Positions 1 to 11,409 of a stretch of DNA of 64,000 nucleotides are shown here, one piece after another (the first letter of the stretch is position 1; each line of letters opens with the position of its first letter). Origin of the DNA: Membranipora membranacea (taxonomy: Eukaryota > Bryozoa > Gymnolaemata > Cheilostomatida > Membraniporidae). Location of the stretch: the NCBI GenBank assembly GCA_914767715.1, contig OU612075.1:18602001-18666000 (forward strand), read 5' to 3'. The notes below the pieces were generated by a model. It worked only from the letters and a program-made list of their open reading frames with translations. It ran no database searches and had not been told where the DNA came from. A program made the position numbers and the translations under genes.

Positions 1-56
1 GTTGTGGGGAGGGGGGGTTGTGGTTCCCCCGACAACAAAGCTTGTCAAGACAGGCT
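1..56. repeat. partial foldback element, AGCCTGTCTTGACAAGCTT family
   Basis: A G-rich stretch is followed by the terminal motif GCTTGTCAAGACAGGCT at about 39-55. The same motif recurs as inverted arms at 154-222, 16466-16559 and 22504-22536, and as half copies near 23491 and 24664. Only the right half lies in the window. Confidence 0.5.
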
Positions 57-146
57 GATGAGTGAGATGAGATGAGTGAAACAGGTTTATACCTGCAAAT
101 TGTTTAAATCGAAAGCTTTATGTTGATTCCTAACGCTGAGCTGCCT

Positions 147-229
147 CCTTGTTAGCCTGTTTTGACAAGCCTTGTTGGGGGGGGGGGGGACAGCCCACAA
201 AATATCTTGTGAAGACAGGCTGCCTTATT
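147..229. repeat. foldback element with G-run loop and near-perfect 7-bp target duplication
   Basis: The inverted arms are AGCCTGTTTTGACAAG and CTTGTGAAGACAGGCT, separated by a run of about 13 G. Flanks CCTTGTT (147-153) and CCTTATT (223-229) match at 6 of 7 positions, as expected of an aged target-site duplication. It lies in intron sequence upstream of the exon at 518. Confidence 0.55.
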
Positions 230-517
230 ATCTGATCCGTAGAGATGAGATCCTAGGCGCTGCCTGTCCCTTGGATAAGCCGTGAAGGTTGAACTTTCAA
301 CTAGTAGCACAACCTTAAGGGCTCAAACAATTTTGTGACATAGTGAACATCAGACACGTCAAAATCACCATATAGCCTGATACCAGTAATCCAATGTTTA
401 CACAGAGCGATCCTACGCAGATATTGTAGGGGCATAACAAGTTGTCTGCTTACACCAGATTACCTTTTATAAAGATTCCATCAAATGTCTAATTTGACTC
501 TCTCCTTCTATTTATAG

Positions 518-2995
518 ACTCATCTTACACTTACACAGGATATTACTACTCAGGATTTGGTGGATGTGTGTTCGTTGTACCCTGTTTCTATGTGTACCGG
601 GTAAGTTTAAATCATACTTCAGGGCCATAGTGTAGAAAAATTGTTAGGGGAAGCAGAAATTCTTGAGCTAATGAAGCTTCACCCGGTGGGGTATTGTAAG
701 CTCCTCCTGTGTGGTCTGGGACAATACCCAGCTTATGCTAGAGTGTTTTTGAAGTATGTAAAAAGCCAAACAAACTCCAATAGAACTGATTCTGTCATGG
801 AATAAATCTATTATAGCGTTTATAGGCCATCCTTTTTAGCATGGTAAGGGATGCAGAGCCTCCCTGCCTCCCCTAGAACTACAGGCCTATATTTGGAAGA
901 TGAGTTGTTTATAACACCGAGTATGGCGAGCTTGGACAAAATATTGAACCGTTTATCTCATAAAGTTATTTTAAGATTAAATATCACTCATAATGTATCC
1001 TTCCAATCCATAATCCATCAATTGAATGAGTGCAAATCAAACCCTTATCAAGGTTAACGATAGATATCAAATGATAAGCTGCAGTCATTGTACCTTGGTC
1101 CTCTATGTGCCATGTATGTTGTGATACGATGGGGGTGTTTCAATTTGTGTGGCCAAATTTTTATGGATGGGTAAGGTATCAAAGGCCATCAACAAGCAGT
1201 GGCAGATAGATTTTGGCACCGCTTCTTTGATTGGTGATAAACATAATGTCATGGGAGTGTAGATGACAGCGATTTTATCTTGATTACATTACCTTATAAG
1301 TATAAGATAAAAATGTAGCACTTTTCTTCACAATAATATTTTCACAAAACCGTACTGACATGTTCACACCTAGGTCAGCATTGAGTTAAGCAACAAATTA
1401 CACAGTTTGTAAAAGACATGCTCAGAATTATCTTCTTCTTGCATCCATCAAGATCGCTCAACAATAATTTCATTCCACTGTCACAGAAAACCACTCGCCG
1501 TATGATAAATTAAAAAAAACGGATTGGCCTACTTGCAATCAGGGCACAATAAATATCGCGTTACTATGAGTGTTCCTATGAACAAGTTTGTTCCCACTGT
1601 GGTGGCAGAAGGATATTGCAAAAATCGGGTATCCAGGTGCGGCGCTTCGATACCCGACTCTTGCAATATCCCGACTCTTGCAATATCCCTCCGCCACCAC
1701 GAAGGGAACAAACTTGTTCTAAAGCGTTCCTGACTCATCTTCACTGAATCTTTCTTATCTTACAAGGAAAGTATTGGACACCGGGGACAACCCCCCTGCT
1801 GAGGGAAAGGCAAAATCTCAGACACATCATCTCTTTTTGGTCATTTGTGTTTCTTTGCTTTACAGAAGAAGAGGCGAGCAGGCGTTGTGAGGAGACAGGG
1901 AACAGTGATTACTGTATCGAGTAACATCCAACACCAGAGGCTGAGGGAGGAAAGGGACGACACGTCTCCACTTCCCTACAATGGTACAAAACTACAAGCT
2001 ATCTAGTTTTTGTGTCACACTACATATTAAATATTTTTCCTATTATTCATGTAAAACTACTCTATTACAAACCCCATGGTTTCTGTGATAGTTGCAATAA
2101 ATTCTTATCAAATCAAACCGTAGTGACAAAAAAATTTAAATGTTTCAAAAAACGGATCTGACGTATTTATTGTAGGATTTATTTGACATTCGATGTCAAT
2201 TCAATGAATGAATTAAATTTATCACACTGTCAACTTACCACACCCGTCCCCTTGAATGTTTTGATAGGCAATCAGAAGACAAACGCATTGTTAGATCCAG
2301 TTTCATAGAATCAGGTACTGTAGAATGGGTTTAAAATACGCTGTAATATTTAACGTTTTTGTGCCAAAAATGGTTCTCAAAATTTTAACGAAAATATTAT
2401 TCAACTATTGACTTGGCTTCATCAATTAATTTTTACTATTGACCTGACCTCAACAATTTATTTCTACTAGGTTTTCATATTGCTAGATAAGTACAAGCAC
2501 AAAACAGCTGCTGCTTACAAAAATTACGTGCTCATGTCAGGAGGGTAGACAACTCAGAATGCTCAGATGCTGCTAATTTCTTCTCTCAAACACGGAAATG
2601 TGACTGTGTGCATAACAAACTGCCAATCCTATGAGTACTATAGTCCTTTGGTACTATGCAACAATAATCCTATGATAATTAATCATAATATACCAGTGTG
2701 AGAGCAAGCAACTCCCTGACATTAAATAAATGTCAAGAATGATTACATTGTTGATTTTTTACTGGTTTTTATTTTAACTATTCTATTGAGGTCGTTAATT
2801 TCGTTAACCGATAAGTCGTTAATGAAACCCATTCTACAGTAATTTGAGGAATTGAACAATTGCATGTGGGATTTCAACCAATTATTTTATGTTCCTTGGT
2901 ATTTTGCAGGTGCCCAAGCTTTGCCAACTGCTAAGCTGCCGACATACAGTGAAGCTTGTGAGACAGAGGCTTCTCGGTCCTCAAGTCAGCCTTGA
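518..2995 (+). CDS. 3' part of an NHL-type single-pass membrane protein gene (copy B)
   Basis: Three exons are recognised by alignment to the complete copy on the other strand (4571-7973). Exon 518-600 encodes the membrane span (SGFGGCVFVVPCFYVYR). Exon 1866-1983 encodes a basic cytoplasmic segment starting KKRRAGVVRRQG. Exon 2910-2995 encodes the tail with LPTAKLPTYSEACE and stop TGA at 2993-2995. Acceptors (TTTATAG, TTTACAG, TTTGCAG) and donors (GTAAGT, GTACAA) are in place. Exon lengths 83, 118 and 86 nt and their phases match copy A (83, 121, 86), so the frame is intact and the gene may be functional. The extracellular part lies left of the window. LPTY is an L/PPxY-like motif of the kind bound by WW domains (inference). 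It ends tail-to-tail with copy A. Confidence 0.78.
1580..1719. repeat. imperfect 140-bp inverted repeat in intron of copy B
   Basis: GAACAAGTTTGTTCCC at 1580 pairs with GGGAACAAACTTGTTC ending at 1719. Further arms (GTGGTGGC/GCCACCAC, GGATATTGCAA/TTGCAATATCC, CGGGTAT/ATACCCG) continue inward. One arm segment (CCCGACTCTTGCAATAT) is tandemly doubled. No target duplication is visible. Confidence 0.6.
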
Positions 2996-3643
2996 TCAAG
3001 AGCATGAGCACTCCCTAACTAAGAACAATAATGTACATCCAGATTCAACACCATCGAAATTGCTGTATCAATATCAATTATAATGAGACTATCTACACTA
3101 CATGCTTTAAGTTTTTTTTTAACTTCGGCAATTAAATCGTTGTGATTTGAAACTTATTCAACTCAATTTTTAAGCAGAATCAATATTCAAATGAAAAATA
3201 ATTTTATTATCAATATATAAAGATCAAACTTCATTTGGCACTCGCATTAGGGCTTGCAAAATATTTTTCCATTCGTGTTTGGGCGGACGGTAATTGTTTC
3301 AACAATGCAGTCATTATTTTTTTTAAATTATACACATCGCATAATCGGTATCTCTTATATCAAATCATAAATTATTTTTCAAAATGAACTCTATGTTTGG
3401 TTTTGAGTTACCGTATAGTCAAATAATTTGCAAAGTAATAATTACGCGGTGCATATTTATGCACTTTTATGGTGCTAGTTTTTTCTGTGGATTTTAACAC
3501 AATATATATAGAAGTGTGCAGATGGCATTCAGTTTGCGGAGTGAGGGAGTTTTAATCATTGTATTGCCGTTAGTATTATAAACAGGTTAGACAAATTCGA
3601 GAAGTTGTTCCCCTTGTCTGATATTCTAGTTTCGGATAAACGG
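2996..3643. other. intergenic and 3' flank of copy B; no gene seen
   Basis: AT-rich sequence. The part from about 3590 is homologous to 9370-9560, so this 3' flank exists twice in the window. No reading frame or RNA gene is supported. Confidence 0.5.
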
Positions 3644-3776
3644 TACATGCCTAGTTCAAGCGCTTAGCCTGTGCGGGGATAGCTGGAAGTAGCATTTCAT
3701 TATCAACAAGTTGTTGATAATGAAATGCTACTACCAGCTATCCCCGCACAGGCTAAGCGCTTGAACTAGTACTTGC
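3644..3776. mobile_element. 119-bp foldback element, GATAGCTGGTAGTAGCATTTCATTA family (copy 1)
   Basis: Arms of about 59 bp meet at about 3710. They start CTAGTTCAAGCGC and end GCGCTTGAACTAG (element 3651-3769). Flanks TACATGC (3644-3650) and TACTTGC (3770-3776) are a 7-bp duplication with one mismatch. The homologous flank at about 9400-9445 runs through without the element. Related copies lie at 6025, 26044 (half), 34011, 34677, 60735 and 63240. Confidence 0.75.
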
Positions 3777-4570
3777 CTCGAAAGCTCCAAATAAACAAAA
3801 TTTTATTCCAATCAACATTTTACAGCTTTCATCATTAGACAAGGTTTTTCTGTGCTTATGACCATTTGTTTGCGTAGCATGACGTTATCAAACACTGTTC
3901 TGTGATACATGAGAAATCGGAGGAGTTAGAGCTGTCAGACTCCACCTCCAGGAGCAGTCAACTTTGGGGCTCCCCGCGTATTTTACTGAAGATTGAAGAT
4001 TGAGTGTTTTAAAGTTGTAGAAAAGATCTAAATGAAAAATCAATAGAAGAGTTCCAAATTTCTAGTAGACTGGATTCAGTCATACAACTTGAAGTTATCT
4101 ACTCAGGTTGGGTTTGTTGGTTTGAACAGACAACTCCATACAACAATAAACCAAAACCACCCTCCCTGCCAAAACCAGGAAGTTTGGTCCCAATGGAGCA
4201 GTCGGTGACGAGCAGGTTCTCTCACAAAGAGCAGTTGGTGAGTAGGCTTTATTGTACTATTAGTCAGACAAGCATTATTCAAGCGAACTGGTCTCAACTC
4301 ATTGAAGTTATTTATTCTCACAATTCATGTATAAAACAATAATTCAAAGTTGAAATTTTCTGAAAAATATTAATACCATACATACATCTATGACAAATTA
4401 GGCAAAGGGAGTTTAATTTGGAAACATGACAGAGGATAAGAACCTGAGTAAGGTAGAAATGCAGTGTTGACTATATTGTTGATATATAAAAGCAGTGGAT
4501 TTCTGGTAGTTCATAACGTCGCTGTCCTATTTCTGTCAACAACAGCTTGGTTATGTATTATTTCTTGTAA

Positions 4571-7500
4571 TCAGGCTTGACGTGAGGACCCAGGAGCCGC
4601 TGTCTCACAAGCCTCGTTGTATGATGGTAGCTTGGCTGTTGGTAGAGCTTGCCCACCTGCAAAAAAACACAATATAAAACTATTTTAGACAGTTATGTTA
4701 GAGATCAATAGCAACAGCTGAAATCTCTCAGTACAGGAAAGAAACTAGAAATCCATATAAATGTCTTCATGTATCCTATAATTGTTTGACATATTACCGC
4801 TGATAAGTTTAATGAAGACGGCAAAATGCTTATTGATTTCCCTCAATGTTTTACTGAAGATTAAAAATACGAACGACTTGCAACAGACCACGGTCAAGTT
4901 AGATCAATCTGCCTGCATTCAGAGTTGCTCCCTCCACTGCTCATGCCGCAGCTGCACGCCGCACCCTTCACTACAATGTGACCAGTGGAGGGGGGTTACT
5001 CTGAATGCAGGCAAATGGATCAAACTTGATCTTCAACAGACCTGATCATTTCACTATTGTCCCTATCGGGCAAAATCTTTACAACTTGTCATGTGATTAC
5101 TGTTACCTTTGTTGGGAGGCGGGGCCGGGCCAACACTTTCTTCCACCAGCCTATGATGTGGAATGTTACTACTCGATGTCGTAACCACCAATCCCTGTCT
5201 ACGCACAACAGCTGCTCGCCTTTTCTTCTGTAAAGTAAAATGTGTTACAAAAAAAAGTGTGGACAATTCTAAGACAACCTCATAATGCTAATACAATAAA
5301 CATACAAAAAGAGATGTTATATGTTTATGCATGGCTAATACTTATGACATAATACTAATACTAAAAATAACTATCAATACTAATAATAACTCTATGGCTA
5401 ATACTTTCTTGAAGCCCATCGATGTTTCACTTTGCTGATGGATGAAATGACATATGAGGCACATTAGATTTTACTCAATTGATTTCACATAAAAATGCAA
5501 CTCTAGCTATCAGCCATTTCATTCTACATGACTGTGTGCAATATGATAACACAGCGTATATCCTTACTCTGTGATGATAACATCAATCAGAGCTAATGTA
5601 AATGAGACGACATTGTTCGAGATCATGTGATGGTGATGACCTTCGAAATAGATAACACGATTGCTCAAGCTCATATGTGACCTCGCTGAAATCACTACAT
5701 AACTCTATTCTATGTTTTTATAATCATGTCCTGTCACTTATCTTGGTAAGGAAGTGGCTTTCAAATTTTATAATTGGCAAAATTTATCGGATTAAACGGC
5801 TGCCTGCCACAAAAATGGCTGCCTGGCTAAACTAGGTTTTCCACAAATGGTACGAGAATCTACCATGTGTAGCTTTTATGACTTACCCTATACACATAGA
5901 AACAAGGCACAAAGAACACGCATCCTCCAAATCCTGAGTAGTAATATCCGGTGTAAGAATAAGTTGTACCTGTATAACGAGAAATAAAATCAGGATATAT
6001 CTTTGTGTTTGCAGTATTTTAAGCGCTCAAACTGTGCCAGGATAGCTGGTAGTGACATTTCATTATCAACCACTTTCCCCTCCTGCTTTTGCGGTATGTT
6101 CTTAAACTTACAGAGGGGAAAGTGATTGATAATGAAATGTCACCACCAGATATCCCGGCACAGTTTGAGCATTAAAACTATGATGATCACAAGAATTATC
6201 TTAATATATTCTTATTAACATAACCATACCAAAGTCTCGTTATTTCTAAGTATACAAACCGCCGTCGTCAATGATTGGGTCCCAGGTGTATGGGTTGAAG
6301 GTCCATGGGTCATAGTTTGTGGTGGTCTCCAGCGATGACCCCCTTGTCAGCCATTCATCTGTACGATAAAATATAAGGTTCTCAGGCTCAGAGGTGACAA
6401 AAGTAACTATTTAATACTGTATCATAGTGGAGAAGATTTTCCTGCTTAGCTCGGTTCCTGCTCTTCTAAGAGAGAAAAATCATTGATCTACAGTCATTCG
6501 TAACGACATCTGTATTGACATCACAAAACCTTGGTACAGCTTGGGGCAGCAGATCTTTGAAATTGGAGGTTTTGACATTGCCTATGCGAGAAATACCTGC
6601 CAGCGCATGACCTAAAGAGTTACAACACAGCTGATTATTGCTAAGCATTTACAAACAGCAATCAAAAAATAAAAATCACAATCAAAATACTGACTAACCA
6701 TCACAGCAGATGAGCGGACAATTCGGGTCTATAACGAAATCTGGTGTGACAGATATTTCTACACGCTTGATTTCTAGCTCATTGGTCTGCTTATCATCAC
6801 TGAAGTGGATTCTGTTTCCGATAAAGAGTCTACCGTCTACATAGGCTAGAGAACTTGGTCGGGTGATATCGCCATAGTCGACATGTTTACTGAGGGGAAC
6901 ATACATATCATTCACGTTGTCGAGCAGAAGAACGTCACCTGAAACGGTATCTGTTACTACGTACAGTCCGTTTATCTCCAAAAGTCGCTCAGCTTTCATG
7001 TGTTTGACCCATTTAGGGTCACTATGAAGAGAAGAATTACAGTGGTGTTTGTCACCGGCTTTAGCGAAAATATTATCGGTCGTAGGTTCTTCATAAGGTT
7101 TGACATTCAGTAAGCTCCCATTCTCAGCAACAACTACGAGCCTATTCTCTAGGGGATGGTAGTGGAAATCTTTGATAAGAAAGTCAGCTTGATACAGAGT
7201 TGTTACTGCTGCTGCATACCTGTCGATATTGAGGATGGCTGATTCATTAGTGCTAACTCGTGAATCAAGCACCAATATGCGTTTTTGATCTTCGACATAC
7301 TGAAGGGTACTCGGAGAACAGAATGTGGCATTCAGTAACGGGGTGTCAGTCCATTCACATGTAGACTCATGTTCAAGGGATCCATTGATACAAGTGCCTG
7401 AATATGTTGTTATATTCAGTGAAATCATATCATAAAGCCGCAAGCAACGATTACCCGTATCAGCAATGATGATCATCGGAGATTCCAACTGGGCAAGCCC

Positions 7501-7973
7501 AGAAATGTTACAGAAGCGGGCGGTGGAAAAGTCCCCTTCCTCATACCCACAACCAGCACTATTCCCGATTCGATAACTTCTGACAGTTCCTTTCGAGGAA
7601 TAATAAATAACAGCTCCCCCAACGGCAGCAATGATATCTCTGGGATTTTTGCGGTCTTCTTGAATGACTGAGATAGAGACTTCTTGGGACGAATCATTCC
7701 CGTGTATGGCCACGGCCCCAAACAGGCCAAGGCCACTGCGAATTGTAATTTTGCTGTCATCATCGGGGGCCATCCTATGAAAGTAAAAATAGTCAAAGAG
7801 TTGTTAAAAAATAATATACAACCGATAATACACTGAATGAATCCACCATATTGATCACGATAAAGGAGCTTTTTGGAGAGTAAATAATTTCAATGGAAGT
7901 AAGAGAGACGTCTTACTTACCAAACCCCGACAGCAAGGGAAGTTAATATCGCACAGAGAAATATCCGTCCCAT
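4571..7973 (-). CDS. NHL-type beta-propeller single-pass membrane protein (copy A, complete, 505 aa)
   Basis: Six exons (high to low coordinate): 7973-7921, 7774-6699, 6358-6260, 5969-5887, 5227-5107 and 4656-4571. All have GT-AG borders, and the summed length of 1518 nt is in frame. Exon 1 gives a signal peptide (MGRIFLCAILTSLAVG). Exon 2 encodes about 360 residues with an NHL-like repeat (ADTGNRCLRLYD) and several N-glycosylation sequons, so it is probably an extracellular propeller. A short stalk (DEWLTRGS) leads to one membrane span (SGFGGCVFFVPCFYVYR) at about residues 420-437. The cytoplasmic tail starts KKRRAAVVRR and ends with LPSYNEACE; LPSY is a possible WW-domain ligand. The family is not named in my knowledge and the ligand is unknown. 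The start codon is chosen because it opens the signal peptide and the exon 1 donor GTAAGT joins exon 2 in phase 2. Intron 4 carries a micro-palindrome insertion and a foldback element. Confidence 0.82.
4881..5042. repeat. 144-bp foldback element with 9-bp flanking direct repeats
   Basis: CTGCCTGCATTCAGAGT pairs with ACTCTGAATGCAGGC, and CCTCCACT pairs with AGTGGAGG. Outer arms are GGTCAAGTTAGATC and GATCAAACTTGATC. CAACAGACC lies immediately outside on both sides (4881-4889 and 5034-5042). The AATGCAGGCAAATGGA end recurs alone near 35241, and GGATCAAACTTGATC recurs next to the palindrome at 57471. Confidence 0.6.
5543..5580. mobile_element. micro-palindrome, family alpha, TSD ATGATAA
   Basis: The 24-bp element 5550-5573 (CACAGCGTATATCC... 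CTTACTCTGTG) is the 30-bp alpha palindrome with a shortened left arm. ATGATAA stands directly on both sides (5543-5549, 5574-5580). It lies in intron 4 of copy A. The homologous intron of the decayed copy C (about 15431-15465) has a single copy of the target region and no palindrome. Confidence 0.8.
6025..6170. mobile_element. foldback element, GATAGCTGGTAGTAGC family (copy 2)
   Basis: Starts GCTCAAACTGTGCC and ends GGCACAGTTTGAGC. Inner arms TTTCATTATCAACCACTTTCCCC and GGGGAAAGTG(A)TTGATAATGAAA flank a loop of about 40 nt. It lies between exons 3 and 4 of copy A. No convincing target duplication. Confidence 0.7.
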
Positions 7974-9169
7974 CTTCACAGTTCCTTTTAAACAAGTGTT
8001 GGCAGAGATTGCCAAATAACAAACAAACACGCTGTTTATCAGTCAAATCTGTCAAGTGTTGATACAGTGATGGGTTTTATGTATATCATTGATAATAATA
8101 TGGATCTGTTACAAACAATATTCAGATAAGGCTTTATAGCGTGCAGTGTCAAATACTTCTTAAAATTTTACAGTAGAATCAAATCCATCATCCATGCTGA
8201 GAATTCTTAATTTTTTAACACAAATGACTTTTTCTTTGTATTGTACACAGTGTTCTGAGTGAGTGGGAACTGGTGGGAACTCAGTTTCCGTCAAAAAATA
8301 TAGAGGGGGAACCTTTAGAAAAACAGTAACCTTTAGAAAAACAGTGTCAAGCTGTCTCTTTTGACCAGATATCAATCATACTATTACAGATCCATATTTG
8401 TGCATAATTTGATCTAGAAATTGCAAACAATTCTCAAAACAATTTTCAACCCAGAGAGTAGAGTACCCACAAAGGAATAAATCCACTTAGACCACTGATA
8501 GTACACATATGAAACACTCATTTCCGGCAGAAAAATAAATTATCTAAAATTTGGAGGTGATAGAGGAGATTCAATGGGAATACAACTCCAATTTCAATTC
8601 CATATAGCTTTTATACATCGATCAGAACCATAGACGATGCGCAATGATTATAATATATATCGTTATTTCAAGCTTGCTTGGTTAGGAAAGAGACACTGCA
8701 ATGAACTTTATGATACGATTCTGATTCCCATGCAGTAACTGTGGTTCGCCACTTAGAAGAAATCCAAACTAAACAGGACTATAAATTAAAAATTGCTCAC
8801 AGTCTTTCTATGTGAAGTCTTATTGAGCAAACCAACAAGATGCTGTGGTTTGATCAAGGAGTCTCACTCCTTTTTTTGATTATCAGAAAGTGAAATTTTA
8901 AGTTTGATATTTGTTTATTCATTAGTATTAGTTGAAAAATCGCATATATAGGGGTTTTGTCTCTTGGTGGTTCTATACTAGGATGGCTGGTATTCATCTA
9001 TCTTTGCTCTACGAGCAAGATGAGGAGTTTGCTGTTATTTCTATGTTTATTACGATACCACGTTTTCAATATCTCATTTACCGCATTCCACTCTACACAT
9101 CTGTATATTCCGTCGCTTTTAGATCTGTAGGTTAGTGTGTACGAGGTAAGCGAGGTAGGCTTACTCCTT
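7974..9169. other. intergenic stretch upstream of copy A; no gene seen
   Basis: Presumed promoter side of copy A, but no TATA or other box close enough to call. There is a direct repeat of AACCTTTAGAAAAACAGT at about 8310-8345. Reading frames here are short and unrelated to anything recognised. Confidence 0.4.
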
Positions 9170-9212
9170 ATCGAACCAGGGAGGGTGGGAGACTCACCCT
9201 CCCTGAACAAAC
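9170..9212. mobile_element. micro-palindrome, family gamma, decayed TSD
   Basis: The 29-bp element 9177-9205 starts CAGGGAGGGTGGG and ends CACCCTCCCTG (11-bp perfect arms). Flanks ATCGAAC and AACAAAC agree at 5 of 7 positions. The same family, with a perfect TSD, is at 12362-12396. Confidence 0.5.
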
Positions 9213-9653
9213 TGGATAATTAATTAACTTTTAGAAAAGCCACAAAAGAATGATTCATCAAACAGATCTGATGAAAATTAGGAAATATATTTTGTCCGAT
9301 GTCATTGGAAGAAAAATTTTTATCTCACTATGAACGTCCATCACCTCATCATTTACGGCAATTATTAACCAGTCGGACAAAGTTGAGAAGTTGCTCCCCT
9401 TGTCGGATAATTTAGCATCGTTCAAAAAGTATTTTACTGTGAAAGCTAAAAATGAACAAATTATTATTTCAATCATAATTCACAGCCTTCACCTTTAGAC
9501 AAAGTATACTAATGAACAATGGTTTGCGTGACATGCTATGATCAAACACCACTCTGCGATACATGATAAATTGAGCCAATCCAAGCTGCTAAACATCAAG
9601 GTACATACACGGGCAGCCTCCTACACATTTATCTATTAAATCCATTGGCTAAG
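9206..9653. other. no gene; diverged copy of the 3' flank of copy B
   Basis: From about 9370 the sequence (for example GAGAAGTTGCTCCCCTTGTC) parallels 3598-3910 in the same orientation, without the foldback element present there. It shows that the flank was duplicated. Confidence 0.5.
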
Positions 9654-9888
9654 ATCGCTTCTCGGACTATTGGCTAAGATCAAAGTGTCATGGCTAATGG
9701 CTGATTAGTGCCTGTTTCAGTTTCTGGCAGCTTGCTGCACACTCACGATTAGGAGGTCCACCATGGCCTCACCTCTAGGATGCATTCTAGCTTGCTAGGA
9801 TGTATCACACTCTCAGTATGAGGACTCCGGGCAACTTGCGTCCCTCTTTAGGTGCAGCCCACCCTCTGTTTTGTCATAAACAGGGGTT
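9654..9888 (+). mobile_element. U2-headed SINE-like unit 1
   Basis: The first 35 bases (ATCGCTTCTCGG, then ACTATTGGCTAAGATC up to AAAGTGT at 9688) match the conserved 5' end of U2 snRNA almost base for base. From there the sequence departs from U2: the branch-point recognition region and Sm site do not follow. The remaining 200 bp are unique to this repeat and end TTTTGTCATAAACAGGG. It is not a functional U2 gene. It is directly followed by a second unit, making a head-to-tail dimer. Confidence 0.75.
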
Positions 9889-10125
9889 ATCTCTTCTCGG
9901 CCTATTGGCTAAGATCAAAGTGTAACCGCCAATGGCGGATTAGTACCTGTTATAAGTTTCTGGCAGCTTGCTGCACACTTACGATTAGGAGGTCCACCAT
10001 GGCCTCACGTCCTCTAGGATGCATTCTAGTTTACTAGGATGTATCACACTCTCAGTACGAGGACCTCGGGCAACTTGCGCCCCTGTTTAGGGGCAGCCCA
10101 CCCTCTGTTTTGTCATAAACAGGGA
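9889..10125 (+). mobile_element. U2-headed SINE-like unit 2
   Basis: Starts ATCTCTTCTCGGCC-TATTGGCTAAGATC, again U2-like for about 35 bases, and ends GTCATAAACAGGG at about 10125. It is about 235 bp, the same length as unit 1 with moderate divergence. The Tx1-like LINE fragment starts within a few tens of bases downstream. Confidence 0.75.
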
Positions 10126-10139
10126 CCGTTATCAAACAG

Positions 10140-11163
10140 GCCTCTTTTTTCCTCTGTTTTCCCAATGTTCTACCTGTTTTCCCAATGTTTTACTATTTGG
10201 CTAGTACATTTCTACCCCGTGGTGTAGTTTTAGAAAGTTTGTCACATTTGACCTTTGAGCTTATCTGGTCCCCTGCCAAAAGGAAAATGGTAGACAAAAG
10301 CTTTTTCTTTTTGTCCAAAGACAAAGGGGGCTGGGGTCTGGTTCATCTGCTGTCAAAGGCACAGAGTCTGTTTTTTTCTAACAACTTGTTACGCTGTGTT
10401 TCAGAGGATTTTGAGCATCGCCGAAAGTCTTTTTTTAAGTACTTTTTTTCTTTGCTATGCAGGGATTTTTTTCCGTCTGTGTTTGACAACACAACACCAC
10501 ATATATTAGTACTAAAAAAGTCGTGCCCATATTATGGGCTCATTGAGCTGTATAGGCTGATAAGTTGGGAGTTATTCTCCCTTTTATACCCTCCGTAAAC
10601 CAAGTATATCAATGGTTGCTCGAGCTCATAGACTTTCCTAGTCAGCTACGAGTCAAGTTCTCAGCAGGGCTTTCGGAGGAGAAGCAGATCTTGGTGTGGC
10701 GGTCTGTTCACTCTGGAACGCTCAGCGCTAGGTATCGAGATTTCATGAGGAGGCTCTCATCTGGTTTCCTGAAAACGGGAGAAGTCCTAGCAAGATGGAA
10801 TATGCATTGGGTGAAAACACTGAGTGTGTCTACTGTAAAGGGGGGGGGCTGGAGACAGTCACACACCTCTTTGTAACTTGTAAAGAACTGCAGCCAGCCC
10901 GCGACCTCCTGGCCTGGTATGCACAACGGTTTTTTGATATGGAGATGAATACAGCGAGGGAGCTTGCTATGTTAAATGCAGTATTTTCCGATCGAGTTGG
11001 GCATAATGAAGGAGACCCCCGACTTCGGCATCTTGTTGTGGCACTCAACAAGATTATATGGGACATGAGGTGCCGTATAATTTTTGACAGTGAGGTTTTT
11101 ATCTGCAATATTCTAAGATCGAGATTTTTGTCTGCTGTTAAACCCATCGGAGAGAATGAGTAA
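10140..11163 (+). pseudogene. 3' end of a Tx1/L1-like LINE ORF2, frameshifted
   Basis: Three consecutive reading frames (10185-10598, about 10565-10794 and 10795-11163) read as one LINE C-terminus broken by two frameshifts. The first holds the thumb-like region typical of L1/Tx1 ORF2 (FELIWSPAKRKMVDKS, then KGGWGLVHLLSKA). The last ends with the CCHC zinc knuckle CVYCKGGGLETVTHLFVTC. Nothing recognisable as the reverse transcriptase palm or endonuclease remains, so the copy is strongly 5' truncated. The family call rests on this architecture. It sits directly downstream of two U2-headed units. Confidence 0.7.
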
Positions 11164-11409
11164 TTTGTTATGATTGATGGTTATCGTGCATACATAGAGA
11201 TTGGTTTTTTTTTGTTTTTTTTTCTTCTCTCATGGTTTTTGTTCCAGCAGCCACTCTCTGACTGATTCGAAATTTGTTTGCTGAGCCACGGGAAACCTTT
11301 TCTGCCGCTAGTGTGTGTTCAGGCAATCGCTGTCTGCATGAGAATTTGTGGTGAGTCCTAGTAAAACCTAATACCATACACAAACCTTAATCAATATCAT
11401 CTCACTAAT

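Noticed and set aside
1524-1744. Overlapping ORFs of 69 and 71 aa on opposite strands
   Set aside because: They mirror each other because they lie on an inverted repeat (1580-1719); not genes.
6025-6170. Target duplication around the foldback (ATTTTAA against ATTAAAA)
   Set aside because: Only 5 of 7 positions agree and the sequence is AT-rich; within chance.
9654-10125. Functional U2 snRNA genes
   Set aside because: Similarity to U2 stops after about 35 bases. The branch-point recognition region, Sm site and 3' stem-loops are missing.
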